NCBI RefSeq assembly: GCF_027923905.1
Contig: NZ_AP026966.1
Span: 248,001-312,000 of the forward strand
DNA length: 64,000 nt
DNA from: Massilia varians
GTDB lineage: Bacteria > Pseudomonadota > Gammaproteobacteria > Burkholderiales > Burkholderiaceae_D
Direction of reading: 5' to 3'
Made by a program: the position numbers and the translations under genes. The notes under the pieces are model-generated. The model had not been told where the DNA came from. It saw nothing but the letters and a program-made list of their open reading frames with translations, and did no database searches. Within the stretch, counting starts at the first letter, position 1, and each line of letters opens with the position of its first letter. Of the stretch, positions 18,047 through 27,956 are shown one piece after another.

Positions 18047-19354
18047 TCAGGTCGTGAGCGAATTCACCACCAGCTTGCGCTTGCCGTTCGGCGCCAGCGG
18101 AATGTCGCTTTCTTCCTGCAGCGAGATGTCGAAGAAACCGCCCCAGCGGCGTTGCTGGGCATCCAGCACGAAGGCGCGCTGTTCGTCGTTCAGGCTGCCG
18201 TGGCGCGGCACCACCGCCAGCGTGATCTCGCCCGCCTTCTTCTGGCGCACCTGGTACAGGCGCACGAAGTCCCAGGTGACTTCGTCGATGACGATCGACA
18301 GCCCCGGAATGCGCTTGCCGGAGCGGTCGACCAGGTATTCGTGGCCGCGGCCATCGATGCCGGCGCAGCGGCCGTCAGCATCGATCAGCCCGTAATCATT
18401 GGTCCGGTAGCGGATCAGCGGCATCACGTCATTCCACAGCGAGGTCCCGACGATCTCGGGCCGGTCTCCATCCATGCGGTTCTCGTTCCACCCGTACAGC
18501 GGCTGGAACTGGTAGTCCGAGGTGCCGCGATCATCGACCTGCAGGAAGGCCAGGTTGGTTCGTTCCGACAAACCATAGTTGAGCGACACGGGCGCACGGA
18601 ACAGCCGGCGCATCGATGCGAGCTGCGCCGGCGTCGCCGGTTCGGAAGCCAGCAGCACCGCCTTTACCTGTACGTCGAGTTCCCCGGCATCGACCAGCTC
18701 GGCCAGTGCCGTCACCGAGCTTGGGTAACCGTGCACATATTCTGGTTGGAAGCGCTTGATTGCTTCCACGATGGCAGCCTTGTGCTGTTCATGCACGTGA
18801 TAGGGCGACAGCATCAGACGGTTGCCGACCACGCGCGCCGGTTCTTCGTGGGCCAGGCGGCGCGCGTCGGCGCCGATGCGCAGGATGCGCGACTTGTCGA
18901 AAGAAAAGCCGAGCTTGCCCCATTCATGGGTAAAGAAGGCTTTCTCGATGTCGGCCAGGCGCTTGGTGCGCCACAGGCCGATACCCTGTCCGGACGAGCC
19001 GCCGCTGGTTGCATACATCAGCTTTTGCGGATCGAGCCGGCGGTCGAGGAAGTCGCGCTGCTGCGACATCACGTCTTCCTTGGCCAGGAAGGGGAAGGCC
19101 GCCAGCACGTCCTGCACCGGCTCGTTGTTCGCCTCGTCGATGCTCAGTTTCACGGTGCGCCCGTAGTAGGGCACGTGCTCGAGGGCATGGACCAGGATCT
19201 TGCGCAGGCGCTGCTGGGCCAGTTCGGCAATCGCGGCCTGGTCGCGTGCCAGCATGTCCTGCACGCTGAAGAAGTCCGGGTGGTACAGCACGCGGCTCGG
19301 GATGTAGCGGCGCCAGGCGTAATAGGGTTTGGCGAGCAGGTCGTGGATGCTCAT
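18047..19354 (-). CDS. PaaK/CapK-like adenylate-forming enzyme
   Basis: 435 residues related to phenylacetate-CoA ligase (PaaK) and the CapK capsule protein, members of the ANL adenylate-forming superfamily that activate a carboxylate with ATP. The P-loop-like motif is TSGGSSGQGIGLW (about 116-128). SLNYGLSERTNL corresponds to the A5 region and MPLIRYRTNDYGLID to the A7/A8 hinge. The C-terminus ends in a basic segment with LAPNGKRKLVVNS, where the last Lys could be the catalytic one. It lies 4 bp downstream of the opine-type dehydrogenase gene, so the two are almost certainly co-transcribed. The substrate is unknown. Confidence 0.8.
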   Translation of the reverse strand: MSIHDLLAKPYYAWRRYIPSRVLYHPDFFSVQDMLARDQAAIAELAQQRLRKILVHALEHVPYYGRTVKLSIDEANNEPVQDVLAAFPFLAKEDVMSQQRDFLDRRLDPQKLMYATSGGSSGQGIGLWRTKRLADIEKAFFTHEWGKLGFSFDKSRILRIGADARRLAHEEPARVVGNRLMLSPYHVHEQHKAAIVEAIKRFQPEYVHGYPSSVTALAELVDAGELDVQVKAVLLASEPATPAQLASMRRLFRAPVSLNYGLSERTNLAFLQVDDRGTSDYQFQPLYGWNENRMDGDRPEIVGTSLWNDVMPLIRYRTNDYGLIDADGRCAGIDGRGHEYLVDRSGKRIPGLSIVIDEVTWDFVRLYQVRQKKAGEITLAVVPRHGSLNDEQRAFVLDAQQRRWGGFFDISLQEESDIPLAPNGKRKLVVNSLTT

Positions 19355-19358
19355 GGCC

Positions 19359-20450
19359 TCACCCGTTGAGTACGCGCTTGAACTCTTCCGGCGACTTGTC
19401 GCCCAGCCCGAGCTTGTCCAGGGTCCGTGCCTCGGCGGCGAAGTCGCGGTCCAGCAGGCCGCTGGCGATGACGGTCAGGGCGTCGGCGGTCGGCGTCGGC
19501 ACGTTCATCAAACGGCCGATCGAGGACAGCAGCGCCAGGCCCATCGGCACGTCTTCGGTGATGAAACGCGTCTGCAGGGTGGCCGGCCCCTTCGGCCCGC
19601 CCTCGCGCGCATAGCGGCGGAACACGGAGATCGACGGTTGCGACAGGTCTTCCTCGTTGCGGAACTTGCACTCGTCAAAATAGGGCGAGGGCTTGCCGCC
19701 GGTGGCGGCGATGACCGCGTTCTTCTCGGCATCGAGCTTGTACAGGAGGTTCAGCACCGAGGGCGTGAAGGCTTCGCGGTACATCCAGAATTCGCCTTCC
19801 GCATGCTCGATGCGGCTGGCCGACAGCAGGGTGCCGATGGTGTGCACGATCAGGTTCGGATTGTGCATCGCGGACTCGACCACGTTGGTACGGGTCGCGA
19901 CATAGGTCGGGAACAGGCGCGCGGCGCGTTCCAGCCCTTCGGCGGCGCGCTCGCGCGGCAGGAAGGCCAGGGCGTTGCGCGTGTTGCGGAACAGGACGTT
20001 GACGACGCCCGGCTCGACGATGCGCGCGTCGTAGGGCAGGCTTTCGCCTTCCGCCAGCAGGAAGGCTTCCTTTTCCTGGTAGGGCAGGAAGTAGCAGGAC
20101 CCCATGTAGCCGGGCGCCAGCAGCACCAGCTGGTGCGCTTTCAGATAAGGGCCGATCAGCGCGGCGATCTCGGCATGGCACTGGGTCTGGGTGGTGATGA
20201 TGATCGCGTCCGGCGTCTCGGCGAACGCCTCGTCGACGTCGCGCGTGGCCAGGGCAATCGATGCCGTGCTGGTTTCGCCGCCTTTGGGATTGCTGATGAG
20301 TTTGATCGTGCGGGTTTCGCGCACGATATCGAAATTCTGGTCGTGCAGCGAGTGCGAGGTTTTCAGCAAGGCGACCCGGTGCCCGTCCTGTGCAAGGATC
20401 GCGCCGAGCGCGCATCCCGCATTGCCTGCACCTACCATTAACACATTCAT
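19359..20450 (-). CDS. octopine/nopaline dehydrogenase-family oxidoreductase
   Basis: 363 residues. The N-terminal Rossmann fold has the dinucleotide motif [14 protein letters not shown] (about 7-20). The C-terminal half matches the octopine/nopaline dehydrogenase domain with [20 protein letters not shown] (His and Asn of the substrate pocket) and [13 protein letters not shown]. Such enzymes reductively join an amino acid to an α-keto acid, or act on related substrates. The ATG at 20450 was chosen because GGAGG precedes it by 4 nt and the Rossmann strand begins at once; an upstream in-frame start lacks support. It is the first gene of a two-gene unit with the adenylate-forming enzyme. Confidence 0.85.
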   Translation of the reverse strand: MNVLMVGAGNAGCALGAILAQDGHRVALLKTSHSLHDQNFDIVRETRTIKLISNPKGGETSTASIALATRDVDEAFAETPDAIIITTQTQCHAEIAALIGPYLKAHQLVLLAPGYMGSCYFLPYQEKEAFLLAEGESLPYDARIVEPGVVNVLFRNTRNALAFLPRERAAEGLERAARLFPTYVATRTNVVESAMHNPNLIVHTIGTLLSASRIEHAEGEFWMYREAFTPSVLNLLYKLDAEKNAVIAATGGKPSPYFDECKFRNEEDLSQPSISVFRRYAREGGPKGPATLQTRFITEDVPMGLALLSSIGRLMNVPTPTADALTVIASGLLDRDFAAEARTLDKLGLGDKSPEEFKRVLNG

Positions 20451-21057
20451 GCGTCCTCCATTGGACCGGCCCAAGCGGCACAACGCGGCGAGCGTCAGTG
20501 CCAGGTCCACCAGAGGCGGCGGCCCGGTCATCGGGTTCATCAAGGCGGCAACAGCGTCATGGAATGTCGCGCAAACGCTTCCCCAGGAGAAGTCGCAATG
20601 CCTCTCTGCGTCACCGCACGAATCGAAAATTATCAAACGAGCACGAATATGGGCTGCTCATCGATGAAATTAAGATAAGTTTGTTTAATTGGGAAGTCAA
20701 CCGAATTCCCGCTTGGGTGAGGCTGCAAGAAGCGCACAGATCGTCAACAAAGAACACATTTGCCGATTATTAACAATCTTTAGTGCAACTTTCCAATTGA
20801 AGGTTTGGCCGTTGTTTCGCTCTGCAGGTAGGGTGGAGGCAGACAGCTGAGCAGTAACACGCGGCATCGTTCATCTGCGTGAACGTGTCTTTGTGAAGCG
20901 CGGCAGCAGGATTTAGGAAACGGCACCCATACACATCTTGTTACACTTTTGCTCATGTTTTGGCAGCGTCCACATGTGCTGTGCTTCACCCAACCAACTT
21001 GCTAATGAGAAAAATGGCGGGGTAGTATATGAACACCTTCTTATGTCCTGCCCATCC
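20451..21057. other. 607 bp without a recognised gene
   Basis: The first 180 bp upstream of the opine-type dehydrogenase are GC-rich and may hold its promoter. From about 20630 to 21020 the base composition drops and several short, non-coding-looking frames occur. No RNA gene, terminator or insertion-sequence end was recognised. The right part leads into the HIT remnant, so the stretch may be decayed sequence. Confidence 0.5.
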
Positions 21058-21321
21058 ATGTCCACTTCCACGCCTTGCGTTTTCTGCTCACTTTCTCAAG
21101 AGCGAATAATCGACAGCAATGAATTGGCAATGACGATCCGGGACGCTTATCCCATAACGCACAGGACACGTGGTGCCGCTGGACGAAGGATATCGGCGGA
21201 TTCTTCAGGAACGCTCCCCAACTCCCCCGGATGCGGCGGCGACGGCAGCCTGAGCAGCGCCGTTGCTGTTGCGAAGTGGCTCATCACGAGCCACCACTCG
21301 TCGGCGATGCCGGAAAAATAA
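21058..21321 (+). pseudogene. remnant of a HIT-family hydrolase gene
   Basis: From the ATG at 21058 the frame reads STPCVFCSLSQERIIDSNEL then AMTIRDAYPIT, the unmistakable N-terminus of a HIT-family (histidine triad) nucleotide hydrolase with its Cys-x-x-Cys pair. In intact homologues PGHTLVVP-type sequence and RHIGGFF follow. Here GHVVPL is found in one other frame and DIGGFFRNAP in a third, so at least two small indels have occurred. The H-x-H-x-H catalytic triad is not present. The remnant is cut off before the glmS 3' end. Confidence 0.7.
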
Positions 21322-21331
21322 GCCGACCCGC

Positions 21332-23161
21332 TTACTCCACCGTCACCGACTTCGCCAGATTCCTCGGCTTATCCACATCAGTACCACGCGCCAGCGCGGT
21401 GTGATAAGCCAGCAGCTGCAGCGCCGCCACGTGCAGGATCGGCGACAGGTCGCCATAGTGCTCCGGCAGGCGGATCACGTGCAGGCCGTCGCCCGAGGTG
21501 ATGCGCGAGTCGACGTCGGCGAACACATACAGCTGGCCGCCTCTAGCGCGCACTTCCTGCATGTTCGACTTCAGCTTTTCCAGCAGCGCATCGTTCGGTG
21601 CGATCGTGACCACCGGCATCTCTTCGGTCACCAGCGCCAGCGGGCCGTGTTTCAATTCGCCCGCCGGATAGGCTTCGGCGTGGATGTACGAGATTTCCTT
21701 CAGCTTCAGCGCACCTTCCAGGGCGATCGGATAGTGCATGCCGCGGCCCAGGAACAGGGCATTTTCCTTGCGCGCGAATTCTTCGGCCCAGGCCATGATC
21801 TGCGGCTCCAGCGCCAGCACCGAACCCAGCGCGACCGGCAGGTGGCGCATCATCTTCAGGTGTTCGGCTTCTTCGGCGTCGGTCAGGCGGCCGTTCACTT
21901 GCGCCAGGGTCAGCGTCAGGAGGAACAGCGCGGCCAGCTGGGTGGTAAAGGCCTTGGTCGAGGCCACGCCCACTTCGACGCCGGCGCGGGTGATGTAGGC
22001 CAGCTTGCATTCGCGCACCATGGCGCTGGTGGCGACGTTGCAGATGGTCAGCGTGTGCGGCATGCCGAGGCTGCGCGCGTGCTTCAGTGCGGCCAGGGTA
22101 TCGGCGGTTTCGCCGCTCTGCGAGATGGTCACGACCAGGGTCTGCGGGTGCGGCACGCTGTCGCGGTAGCGGTATTCGCTGGCGATCTCGACGTTGACCG
22201 GGAGCTTGGCGATGCATTCGATCCAGTACTTCGCGGTCAGGCCGGCGTAGTAGCTGGTGCCGCAGGCCAGGATCAGCACGCGGTCGATTTCCTTGAACAC
22301 GCCATAGGCGCCGTCGCCGAACAGTTCCGGCATGATGCCGGTCACGCCTTCCAGGGTGTCGCCGATGACGCGCGGCTGTTCGAAGATTTCCTTCTGCATG
22401 TAGTGGCGGTACGGGCCCAGCTCGGCCGCGCCGGTGTGGGCGTGCACGGTCTTGACTTCGCGCTCGACCGGACGTCCTTCGCTATCGACGATCCAGTAGC
22501 GCGCCAGCTGCAGGTCGACCACGTCGCCTTCTTCAAGGTAGATGATCTGGCTGGTGGTGCCGGCCAGCGCCATCGCGTCCGAGGCCACGAAGTTCTCGTT
22601 CTCGCCCACGCCGACGATCAGGGGCGAACCCTGGCGCGCGGCAACCACGCGGTGCGGCTCTTCGCGCGAGAACACGGCGATGGCATAGGCGCCGTGCAGG
22701 CGCTTGACGGCCTGCTGGACGGTGTCGAACAGGTCGCCGTTGTACATGTGGTCGACCAGGTGGGCGATGACTTCGGTGTCGGTCTGGCTGGTGAATTCGT
22801 AGCCGAGGCCCTTCAGTTCGGCACGCAGCTCGTCGTGGTTTTCGATGATGCCGTTGTGGACAAGTGCGATGCGGGCATTGGTCTCGCTCGGCGAGAAGTG
22901 CGGGTGGGCATTGTGCGAAGCCGGCGCACCGTGGGTGGCCCAGCGGGTGTGGGCGATGCCGGTGAAGCCGTCGAGATGGGCTTCGCGCACCTGCTCTTCG
23001 AGCTCGGCCACGCGCGAGGTGCTGCGCGCACGGGTCAGTTTGCCATCGAGGTGCACGGCCACGCCGCAGGAATCATAGCCCCGGTATTCGAGACGCTTCA
23101 GGCCCTCGATCAGGACTGGGGTGATATTACGCTTGGCAACTGCACCGACGATACCGCACAT
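21332..23161 (-). CDS. glmS: glutamine--fructose-6-phosphate aminotransferase (isomerizing)
   Basis: 609 residues, full length. GlmS makes glucosamine-6-phosphate from fructose-6-phosphate and glutamine, the entry to UDP-GlcNAc, peptidoglycan and lipopolysaccharide. Cys2 (MCGIVGAV) is the N-terminal nucleophile of the glutaminase domain (1-235), with RWATHG near 75. Two SIS domains follow, marked by [10 protein letters not shown] and [16 protein letters not shown] (about 305-360) and by [21 protein letters not shown] (about 480-500). The C-terminus ends NLAKSVTVE, the isomerase loop. glmU, the next enzyme-set gene of the pathway, lies nearby. An AsnC-type gene diverges from it. Confidence 0.97.
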   Translation of the reverse strand: MCGIVGAVAKRNITPVLIEGLKRLEYRGYDSCGVAVHLDGKLTRARSTSRVAELEEQVREAHLDGFTGIAHTRWATHGAPASHNAHPHFSPSETNARIALVHNGIIENHDELRAELKGLGYEFTSQTDTEVIAHLVDHMYNGDLFDTVQQAVKRLHGAYAIAVFSREEPHRVVAARQGSPLIVGVGENENFVASDAMALAGTTSQIIYLEEGDVVDLQLARYWIVDSEGRPVEREVKTVHAHTGAAELGPYRHYMQKEIFEQPRVIGDTLEGVTGIMPELFGDGAYGVFKEIDRVLILACGTSYYAGLTAKYWIECIAKLPVNVEIASEYRYRDSVPHPQTLVVTISQSGETADTLAALKHARSLGMPHTLTICNVATSAMVRECKLAYITRAGVEVGVASTKAFTTQLAALFLLTLTLAQVNGRLTDAEEAEHLKMMRHLPVALGSVLALEPQIMAWAEEFARKENALFLGRGMHYPIALEGALKLKEISYIHAEAYPAGELKHGPLALVTEEMPVVTIAPNDALLEKLKSNMQEVRARGGQLYVFADVDSRITSGDGLHVIRLPEHYGDLSPILHVAALQLLAYHTALARGTDVDKPRNLAKSVTVE

Positions 23162-23323
23162 GGTTGGACCTCATCTAAAAGATTTGCAATGAAATCTATC
23201 GTAGAGCAACACTGTTGAAATAAGCTTTCAGAATTCAGTAGTATTTGATAGATTATTTCATGCTCCTAAAAGCATGAAATTTTCTTTCATTTACGGCTAA
23301 TTTATTAATTTTTATTTCACTCG
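23162..23323. promoter_or_regulatory. glmS/asnC divergent control region with iterated ATGAAAT
   Basis: 162 bp, far more A+T-rich than the genes. It has a 10-bp inverted repeat ATTTCATGCT / AGCATGAAAT at 23255-23280 (6-nt spacer) and further ATGAAAT or TTTCAT copies near 23188 and 23286. Lrp/AsnC proteins bind several phased sites next to their own genes, so these are candidate operators acting on both glmS and the regulator gene. The binding is inferred. Confidence 0.45.
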
Positions 23324-23794
23324 ATGTCAGAACAACCACTTCTTGACGAGCTAGATCGTCGCATTCTGAATACATTGCAGACTGATGCATCGCATACGAA
23401 TGCGGAATTGGCGGAACTCGTTCACGTCTCCCCACCAACCTGTTTGCGCCGGGTGAAACAGCTGACCGACAGCGGCGTTATCGAGCGCCAGGTGGCGATC
23501 GTGAACCCGGCCAAGGTCGGCGCACGCCTGAGCGCCATCGTCGAGATCACGCTCGACGTGCAGGCGGCCGAGCGCATGGACGAGTTCGAAGCCCTGGTGG
23601 CGCAGGACGCCGCGGTCCTGCAGTGCTACCGCGTCAGCCCCGGGCCGGATTTCGTGCTGATCGTGCAGGTGGCCGACATGCCGGCCTACCACGCGCTGGC
23701 GCACCGCCTGTTCACGGCGCATGCCAACGTGCGCAACGTGAAAGCCTATTTTTCCACCCATCGCTCCAAGTTCGACACCCGGATCGCCGTGTAA
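23324..23794 (+). CDS. Lrp/AsnC-family transcriptional regulator
   Basis: 156 residues with the standard two-part layout. The N-terminal helix-turn-helix (about 8-60) reads DELDRRILNTLQTDASHTNAELAELVHVSPPTCLRRVKQL. A C-terminal RAM/ligand domain (about 75-150) follows with VLQCYRVSPGPDFVLIVQVADM. These regulators respond to amino acids and form octamers. It is divergent from glmS, an enzyme that uses glutamine, so control of amino-sugar synthesis by an amino-acid signal is an attractive but unproven guess. The effector is unknown. Confidence 0.9.
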   Translation: MSEQPLLDELDRRILNTLQTDASHTNAELAELVHVSPPTCLRRVKQLTDSGVIERQVAIVNPAKVGARLSAIVEITLDVQAAERMDEFEALVAQDAAVLQCYRVSPGPDFVLIVQVADMPAYHALAHRLFTAHANVRNVKAYFSTHRSKFDTRIAV

Positions 23795-23798
23795 GGCC

Positions 23799-23892
23799 TG
23801 TGGATAACTTTGTGGATTGGCACTAGGAGAAGCACAGGATAAGCATGTGATTAGCCTGTGTTTATCCTGTGTCTTTCCTGTTGTTATCCTGT
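23799..23892. repeat. cluster of DnaA-box-like and TTATCCTGT 9-mers between convergent genes
   Basis: The gap between the AsnC gene and glmU contains TGTGGATAA (23799-23807, a perfect TTATCCACA box in reverse), ACAGGATAA (23834-23842), TTATCCTGT (23862-23870), a degenerate TCTTTCCTGT copy, and TTATCCTGT again (23884-23892). Both flanking genes end here, so a promoter role is unlikely. It may bind DnaA or be a simple local repeat. Confidence 0.4.
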
Positions 23893-23906
23893 CGATACCC
23901 GGTGGA

Positions 23907-25283
23907 TTACTTCTTCGTTTTCACGGGACGCGACCAGCCTTCCACCGTCAGCTGCTTCGATCGCGAAATGGTCAGCTTGCCTGCCGGCGCATCCTTGGTC
24001 AGCGTCGTGCCCGCTCCCAGCGTGGCGCCTTTGCCCACCGTCACCGGCGCCACCAGCTGGCTGTCGCTGCCGATGAAGGCGTCGTCCTCGATCACGGTGC
24101 GGAACTTGTTGGCGCCGTCGTAGTTGCAGGTGATGGTGCCGGCGCCGATGTTGACGCGCGAACCGACCGTGGCATCGCCGACGTAGGCCAGGTGGTTGGC
24201 CTTGCTGTGCGCGGCGACCTGGCTGTTCTTGATCTCGACGAAGTTACCCACATGGACGTCCTCGCCCAGCTCGGTACCCGGGCGCAGGCGCGCGTAGGGG
24301 CCGATCTGCGACTTGTCGCCGACTACGGCATCCTCGATGTGGCAGAAGGGCTTGATCTGGGCGCCGGCGCCGATCTTCGCGTTGACCAGCACGCAGTGCG
24401 GGCCGACCGTCACGCCGTCGGCCAGTTCCACGCGGCCTTCGAACACGCAGCCGACGTCGATCACGACATCGCGGCCGCACACCAGTTCACCGCGCACGTC
24501 GATGCGGGCCGGATCCATCAGGGTCACGCCCTTTTCCAGCAGCGCGTTGGCGATGTTCAGCTGGTGGCGGCGCTCGAGCTCGGCCAATTGCACTTTGCTG
24601 TTGACGCCGGCTACTTCCCATTCCGCGGAAGGGTGGGCCGACACGACCGGCACGCCGTCCGCGACGGCCTGGGCCACGATATCGGTCAGGTAGTATTCGC
24701 CCTGGGCATTGTTGTTCGACAGCGCCGCCAGCCAGCGCTTCAGATGGACGGTCGGGATGCACATGATGCCGCTGTTGATTTCGCGGATCGCGCGCTCGGC
24801 TTCGCTGGCGTCTTTTTCTTCGACGATGCGCACGATGCTGCCGTTCTCGCGCACGATGCGGCCCAGGCCGAAGGGGTTGGCCTGCTCGACCGTCAGGATG
24901 GCGAGCTTGTCCGTACCGGCGGCCTCGACCAGGCGGCCGAGCGATGCGGCCGTCGTCAGCGGCACGTCGCCGTACAGCACCAGGGTCGGTACGTTTTCAT
25001 CGAGCTCCGGTACGGCCTGCATCACCGCGTGGCCGGTGCCAAGCTGCGGCTGTTGCAGGGCGGTGTCGATGCGGATGCCGGTTTGCTCGGCCAGTTTGCC
25101 CACCATCTCGGGCACCGCTGCGCCTCCATGGCCGTAAATGACGCATAATTTACTCGGCGATAAGCTGCCGGCGGTATCGATGACGTGCCGCAACAGCGGT
25201 TTCCCCGCCAATGGATGCAGGACTTTCGGCAGCGCAGACTGCATGCGCTTTCCCATGCCGGCGGCAAGGATTACAACGTTCAT
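23907..25283 (-). CDS. glmU: bifunctional GlmU: glucosamine-1-P acetyltransferase / GlcNAc-1-P uridyltransferase
   Basis: 458 residues, full length, catalysing the last two steps of UDP-GlcNAc synthesis. The N-terminal pyrophosphorylase domain (1-230) has [24 protein letters not shown], with the loop Gly/Arg and Lys that bind UTP, and LYGDVPLT. The C-terminal left-handed β-helix (250-458) has hexapeptide repeats, [20 protein letters not shown], and [28 protein letters not shown] with the catalytic His region. Its start is only 26 bp from the divergent lipoprotein gene, so the two promoters must overlap with each other or with coding sequence. Confidence 0.97.
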   Translation of the reverse strand: MNVVILAAGMGKRMQSALPKVLHPLAGKPLLRHVIDTAGSLSPSKLCVIYGHGGAAVPEMVGKLAEQTGIRIDTALQQPQLGTGHAVMQAVPELDENVPTLVLYGDVPLTTAASLGRLVEAAGTDKLAILTVEQANPFGLGRIVRENGSIVRIVEEKDASEAERAIREINSGIMCIPTVHLKRWLAALSNNNAQGEYYLTDIVAQAVADGVPVVSAHPSAEWEVAGVNSKVQLAELERRHQLNIANALLEKGVTLMDPARIDVRGELVCGRDVVIDVGCVFEGRVELADGVTVGPHCVLVNAKIGAGAQIKPFCHIEDAVVGDKSQIGPYARLRPGTELGEDVHVGNFVEIKNSQVAAHSKANHLAYVGDATVGSRVNIGAGTITCNYDGANKFRTVIEDDAFIGSDSQLVAPVTVGKGATLGAGTTLTKDAPAGKLTISRSKQLTVEGWSRPVKTKK

Positions 25284-25309
25284 AAAGCCGTCCTCAAAAA
25301 GTTGATAAT

Positions 25310-26203
25310 ATGAAAAATTTTATCACGCCGGACTCGGTGTTCCGGCGCACTATTGCGTTATGCCTGATCGCACTGTTCGCCCTCGTCGCGGGCTGCAGCT
25401 CCGTGCGTTTTACTTATAACCAGGGTGATACCTTACTGTATTGGTGGTTGGATTCCTACGCCGATCTGGAAGGCCAGCAGGCCGACATTGCCAAGCGCGA
25501 CATTGACAAGTTGTTCCAGTGGCACCGCCAGACCCAGCTGCGCGACTACGCGGCACTGCTCGGCACCATGCAGAAGGAACTTGCCGGTAACCCGACCCAG
25601 GCCGACCTGATCGGCATCTACAAGGAAATTCGTGTCCGCGGCGAGCGGCTGGCCGCCCGCGCCGTGCCGGAAATGACCACTCTCGCACTGTCCATCAAAC
25701 CGGAGCAGATCGCCGATATCGAACGCAAGTTCATTTCAAAAAACGCGGAGTATCGCAAGAAATTTGTTGAAGGCAGTGTCGAGAAGCGCCAGCGTGCCCG
25801 CTACAAGAAGGCCATGAGCCAGCTCGAACTCTGGTTCGGCGGTTTCAACAATGAACAGGAAGCCATCCTGCGCAAGGCATCCGACGCCCGCCCGCTCGAC
25901 AGCGACATCTGGCTGGAAGAACGCGTCTGGCGCCAGCGCCGCATCCTCTCCTTGCTGCGCAAGTTTCAGCAGGAAAAGCCAAACCGCGAGCAGGCCACGG
26001 CCCAGATCACGGCGATGCAGCGCGAATTCTTCGGCCGCACCGAATCGCCCGAGCGCAAGGCTTTTTACGACAATTATCTCGATCAGACCACCAAATTCAT
26101 GCTGACCGCGATCCGCATCGCCACGCCGGCGCAGAAGAAGCACGCGCACGAGCGCATGCAGGGCTGGATCAATGATTTCCAAGCTTTGGCATCTGGCAAA
26201 TAG
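25310..26203 (+). CDS. DUF6279 family lipoprotein
   Basis: 297 residues. The N-terminus has a basic start, a hydrophobic stretch [14 protein letters not shown] and a lipobox LVAGC at about 25-29, so it is an exported lipoprotein. The body is helical and charged, opening with [24 protein letters not shown], which I associate with the DUF6279 family of proteobacterial lipoproteins. No enzymatic motif is seen and the function is unknown. It faces glmU across 26 bp and precedes rsmD, with no certain co-transcription. Confidence 0.82.
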   Translation: MKNFITPDSVFRRTIALCLIALFALVAGCSSVRFTYNQGDTLLYWWLDSYADLEGQQADIAKRDIDKLFQWHRQTQLRDYAALLGTMQKELAGNPTQADLIGIYKEIRVRGERLAARAVPEMTTLALSIKPEQIADIERKFISKNAEYRKKFVEGSVEKRQRARYKKAMSQLELWFGGFNNEQEAILRKASDARPLDSDIWLEERVWRQRRILSLLRKFQQEKPNREQATAQITAMQREFFGRTESPERKAFYDNYLDQTTKFMLTAIRIATPAQKKHAHERMQGWINDFQALASGK

Positions 26204-26257
26204 CGCCATGAAACAAGGCCGGGCAGGGCGGGGCGCCAGGGTGCTATAGTGCCGCCC

Positions 26258-26902
26258 ATGCAAAAGAAGTCCTCCAAACCCTCCAAACCAGCCCATGGGG
26301 CTCCCCGTCTGGCGCCGCGCCAGGTGCGCATCATCGGCGGCGCCTGGAAGCGCGCCCTGCTGCCGGTGCTCGATGCCGACGGCCTGCGCCCGACGCCGGA
26401 CCGCGTGCGCGAAACCGTCTTCAACTGGATCAACCACCAGCTCGGCGGCGACTGGGACAGCGCCAGCTTCCTCGACCTGTTCGCCGGCTCCGGGGCCCTC
26501 GGTTTCGAAGCGGCCAGCCGCGGCGCGGCCTCGGTCACGATGGTCGACAGCCATGGCGCGGCGGCGCGCCAGCTGGAAGCCAACCGCGACAAACTGAAGG
26601 CCGGCAATGTGAAGGTGCTGCGCGCCGACGCGCTGGTGCTGGTCAAGGACCTGGCCGCACGTGGCCAGCGCTTCGACGTGATCTTCCTGGATCCGCCCTA
26701 TCAGCTGGGACTGCTCACCCAGATCCTGCCGCTGTGCCCGGCCATCCTGAATGAAGGCGGCCTGGTCTTTGCCGAGACGGGAGAAGCCTTGCCGCTGGAC
26801 GCCGAACTGCCCGACTGGCTGGCCGGCTGGGAGGCGATTCGCGCCGACAAGGCCGGCATGGTCTATTACTACCTGCTGAAATTGAACCAGGCCGATACCT
26901 GA
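26258..26902 (+). CDS. rsmD: 16S rRNA (guanine-966-N2)-methyltransferase RsmD
   Basis: 214 residues. RsmD methylates G966 of 16S rRNA in the assembled 30S subunit. The basic N-terminus (KKSSKPSKPAHG) leads into QVRIIGGAWKR and LRPTPDRVRETVFNWI, family-specific blocks. The SAM motif I is FLDLFAGSGALGFEAASRGA (about 80-99) and the amino-methylase catalytic motif is DPPY (about 147-150). ATG at 26258 was taken; GTG at 26249, with AGGG 7 nt before it, is equally possible and adds three residues. rsmD next to coaD is a common bacterial pairing. Confidence 0.95.
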   Translation: MQKKSSKPSKPAHGAPRLAPRQVRIIGGAWKRALLPVLDADGLRPTPDRVRETVFNWINHQLGGDWDSASFLDLFAGSGALGFEAASRGAASVTMVDSHGAAARQLEANRDKLKAGNVKVLRADALVLVKDLAARGQRFDVIFLDPPYQLGLLTQILPLCPAILNEGGLVFAETGEALPLDAELPDWLAGWEAIRADKAGMVYYYLLKLNQADT

Positions 26903-26942
26903 GCGTCCCGCGGCGATAAAACCTGCACAAAGATTGGGCAAA

Positions 26943-26965
26943 AACCGCCCCAGGCTGGGGCGGTT
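26943..26965. terminator. hairpin after rsmD, weak terminator candidate
   Basis: A perfect 9-bp stem AACCGCCCC / GGGGCGGTT with a 5-nt loop, 40 bp after rsmD. On the plus strand no T-run follows directly; on the minus strand five T follow, but no minus-strand gene ends here. Its role as a terminator is therefore doubtful. Confidence 0.4.
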
Positions 26966-27000
26966 GCCGGATTTTCAGGCATAATGCGCGTTCTAACAGC

Positions 27001-27922
<922 letters not shown>

Positions 27923-27927
27923 TCCCC

Positions 27928-27954
27928 AAGCCGGCTGTTCCGCCGGCTTTTTTT
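27928..27954 (+). terminator. Rho-independent terminator of coaD-ferredoxin unit
   Basis: Stem AGCCGGC / GCCGGCT with a 6-nt loop and a run of seven T, starting 6 bp after the ferredoxin stop. The ISL3 element is inserted in the end of its T-run. Confidence 0.9.
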
Positions 27955-27956
27955 AT
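27949..27956. repeat. 8-bp target-site duplication, left copy (TTTTTTAT)
   Basis: TTTTTTAT directly precedes the left end of the insertion sequence, and an identical copy follows its right end. An 8-bp duplication is the usual size for ISL3-family transposition. Confidence 0.88.

Noticed and set aside
21263..23218. Long plus-strand frame across glmS
   Set aside because: Shadow of the minus-strand glmS gene, which has all catalytic motifs.
23162..23323. glmS ribozyme/riboswitch
   Set aside because: The leader is a short AT-rich stretch without the conserved glmS ribozyme core; the class is mostly known from Gram-positive bacteria.
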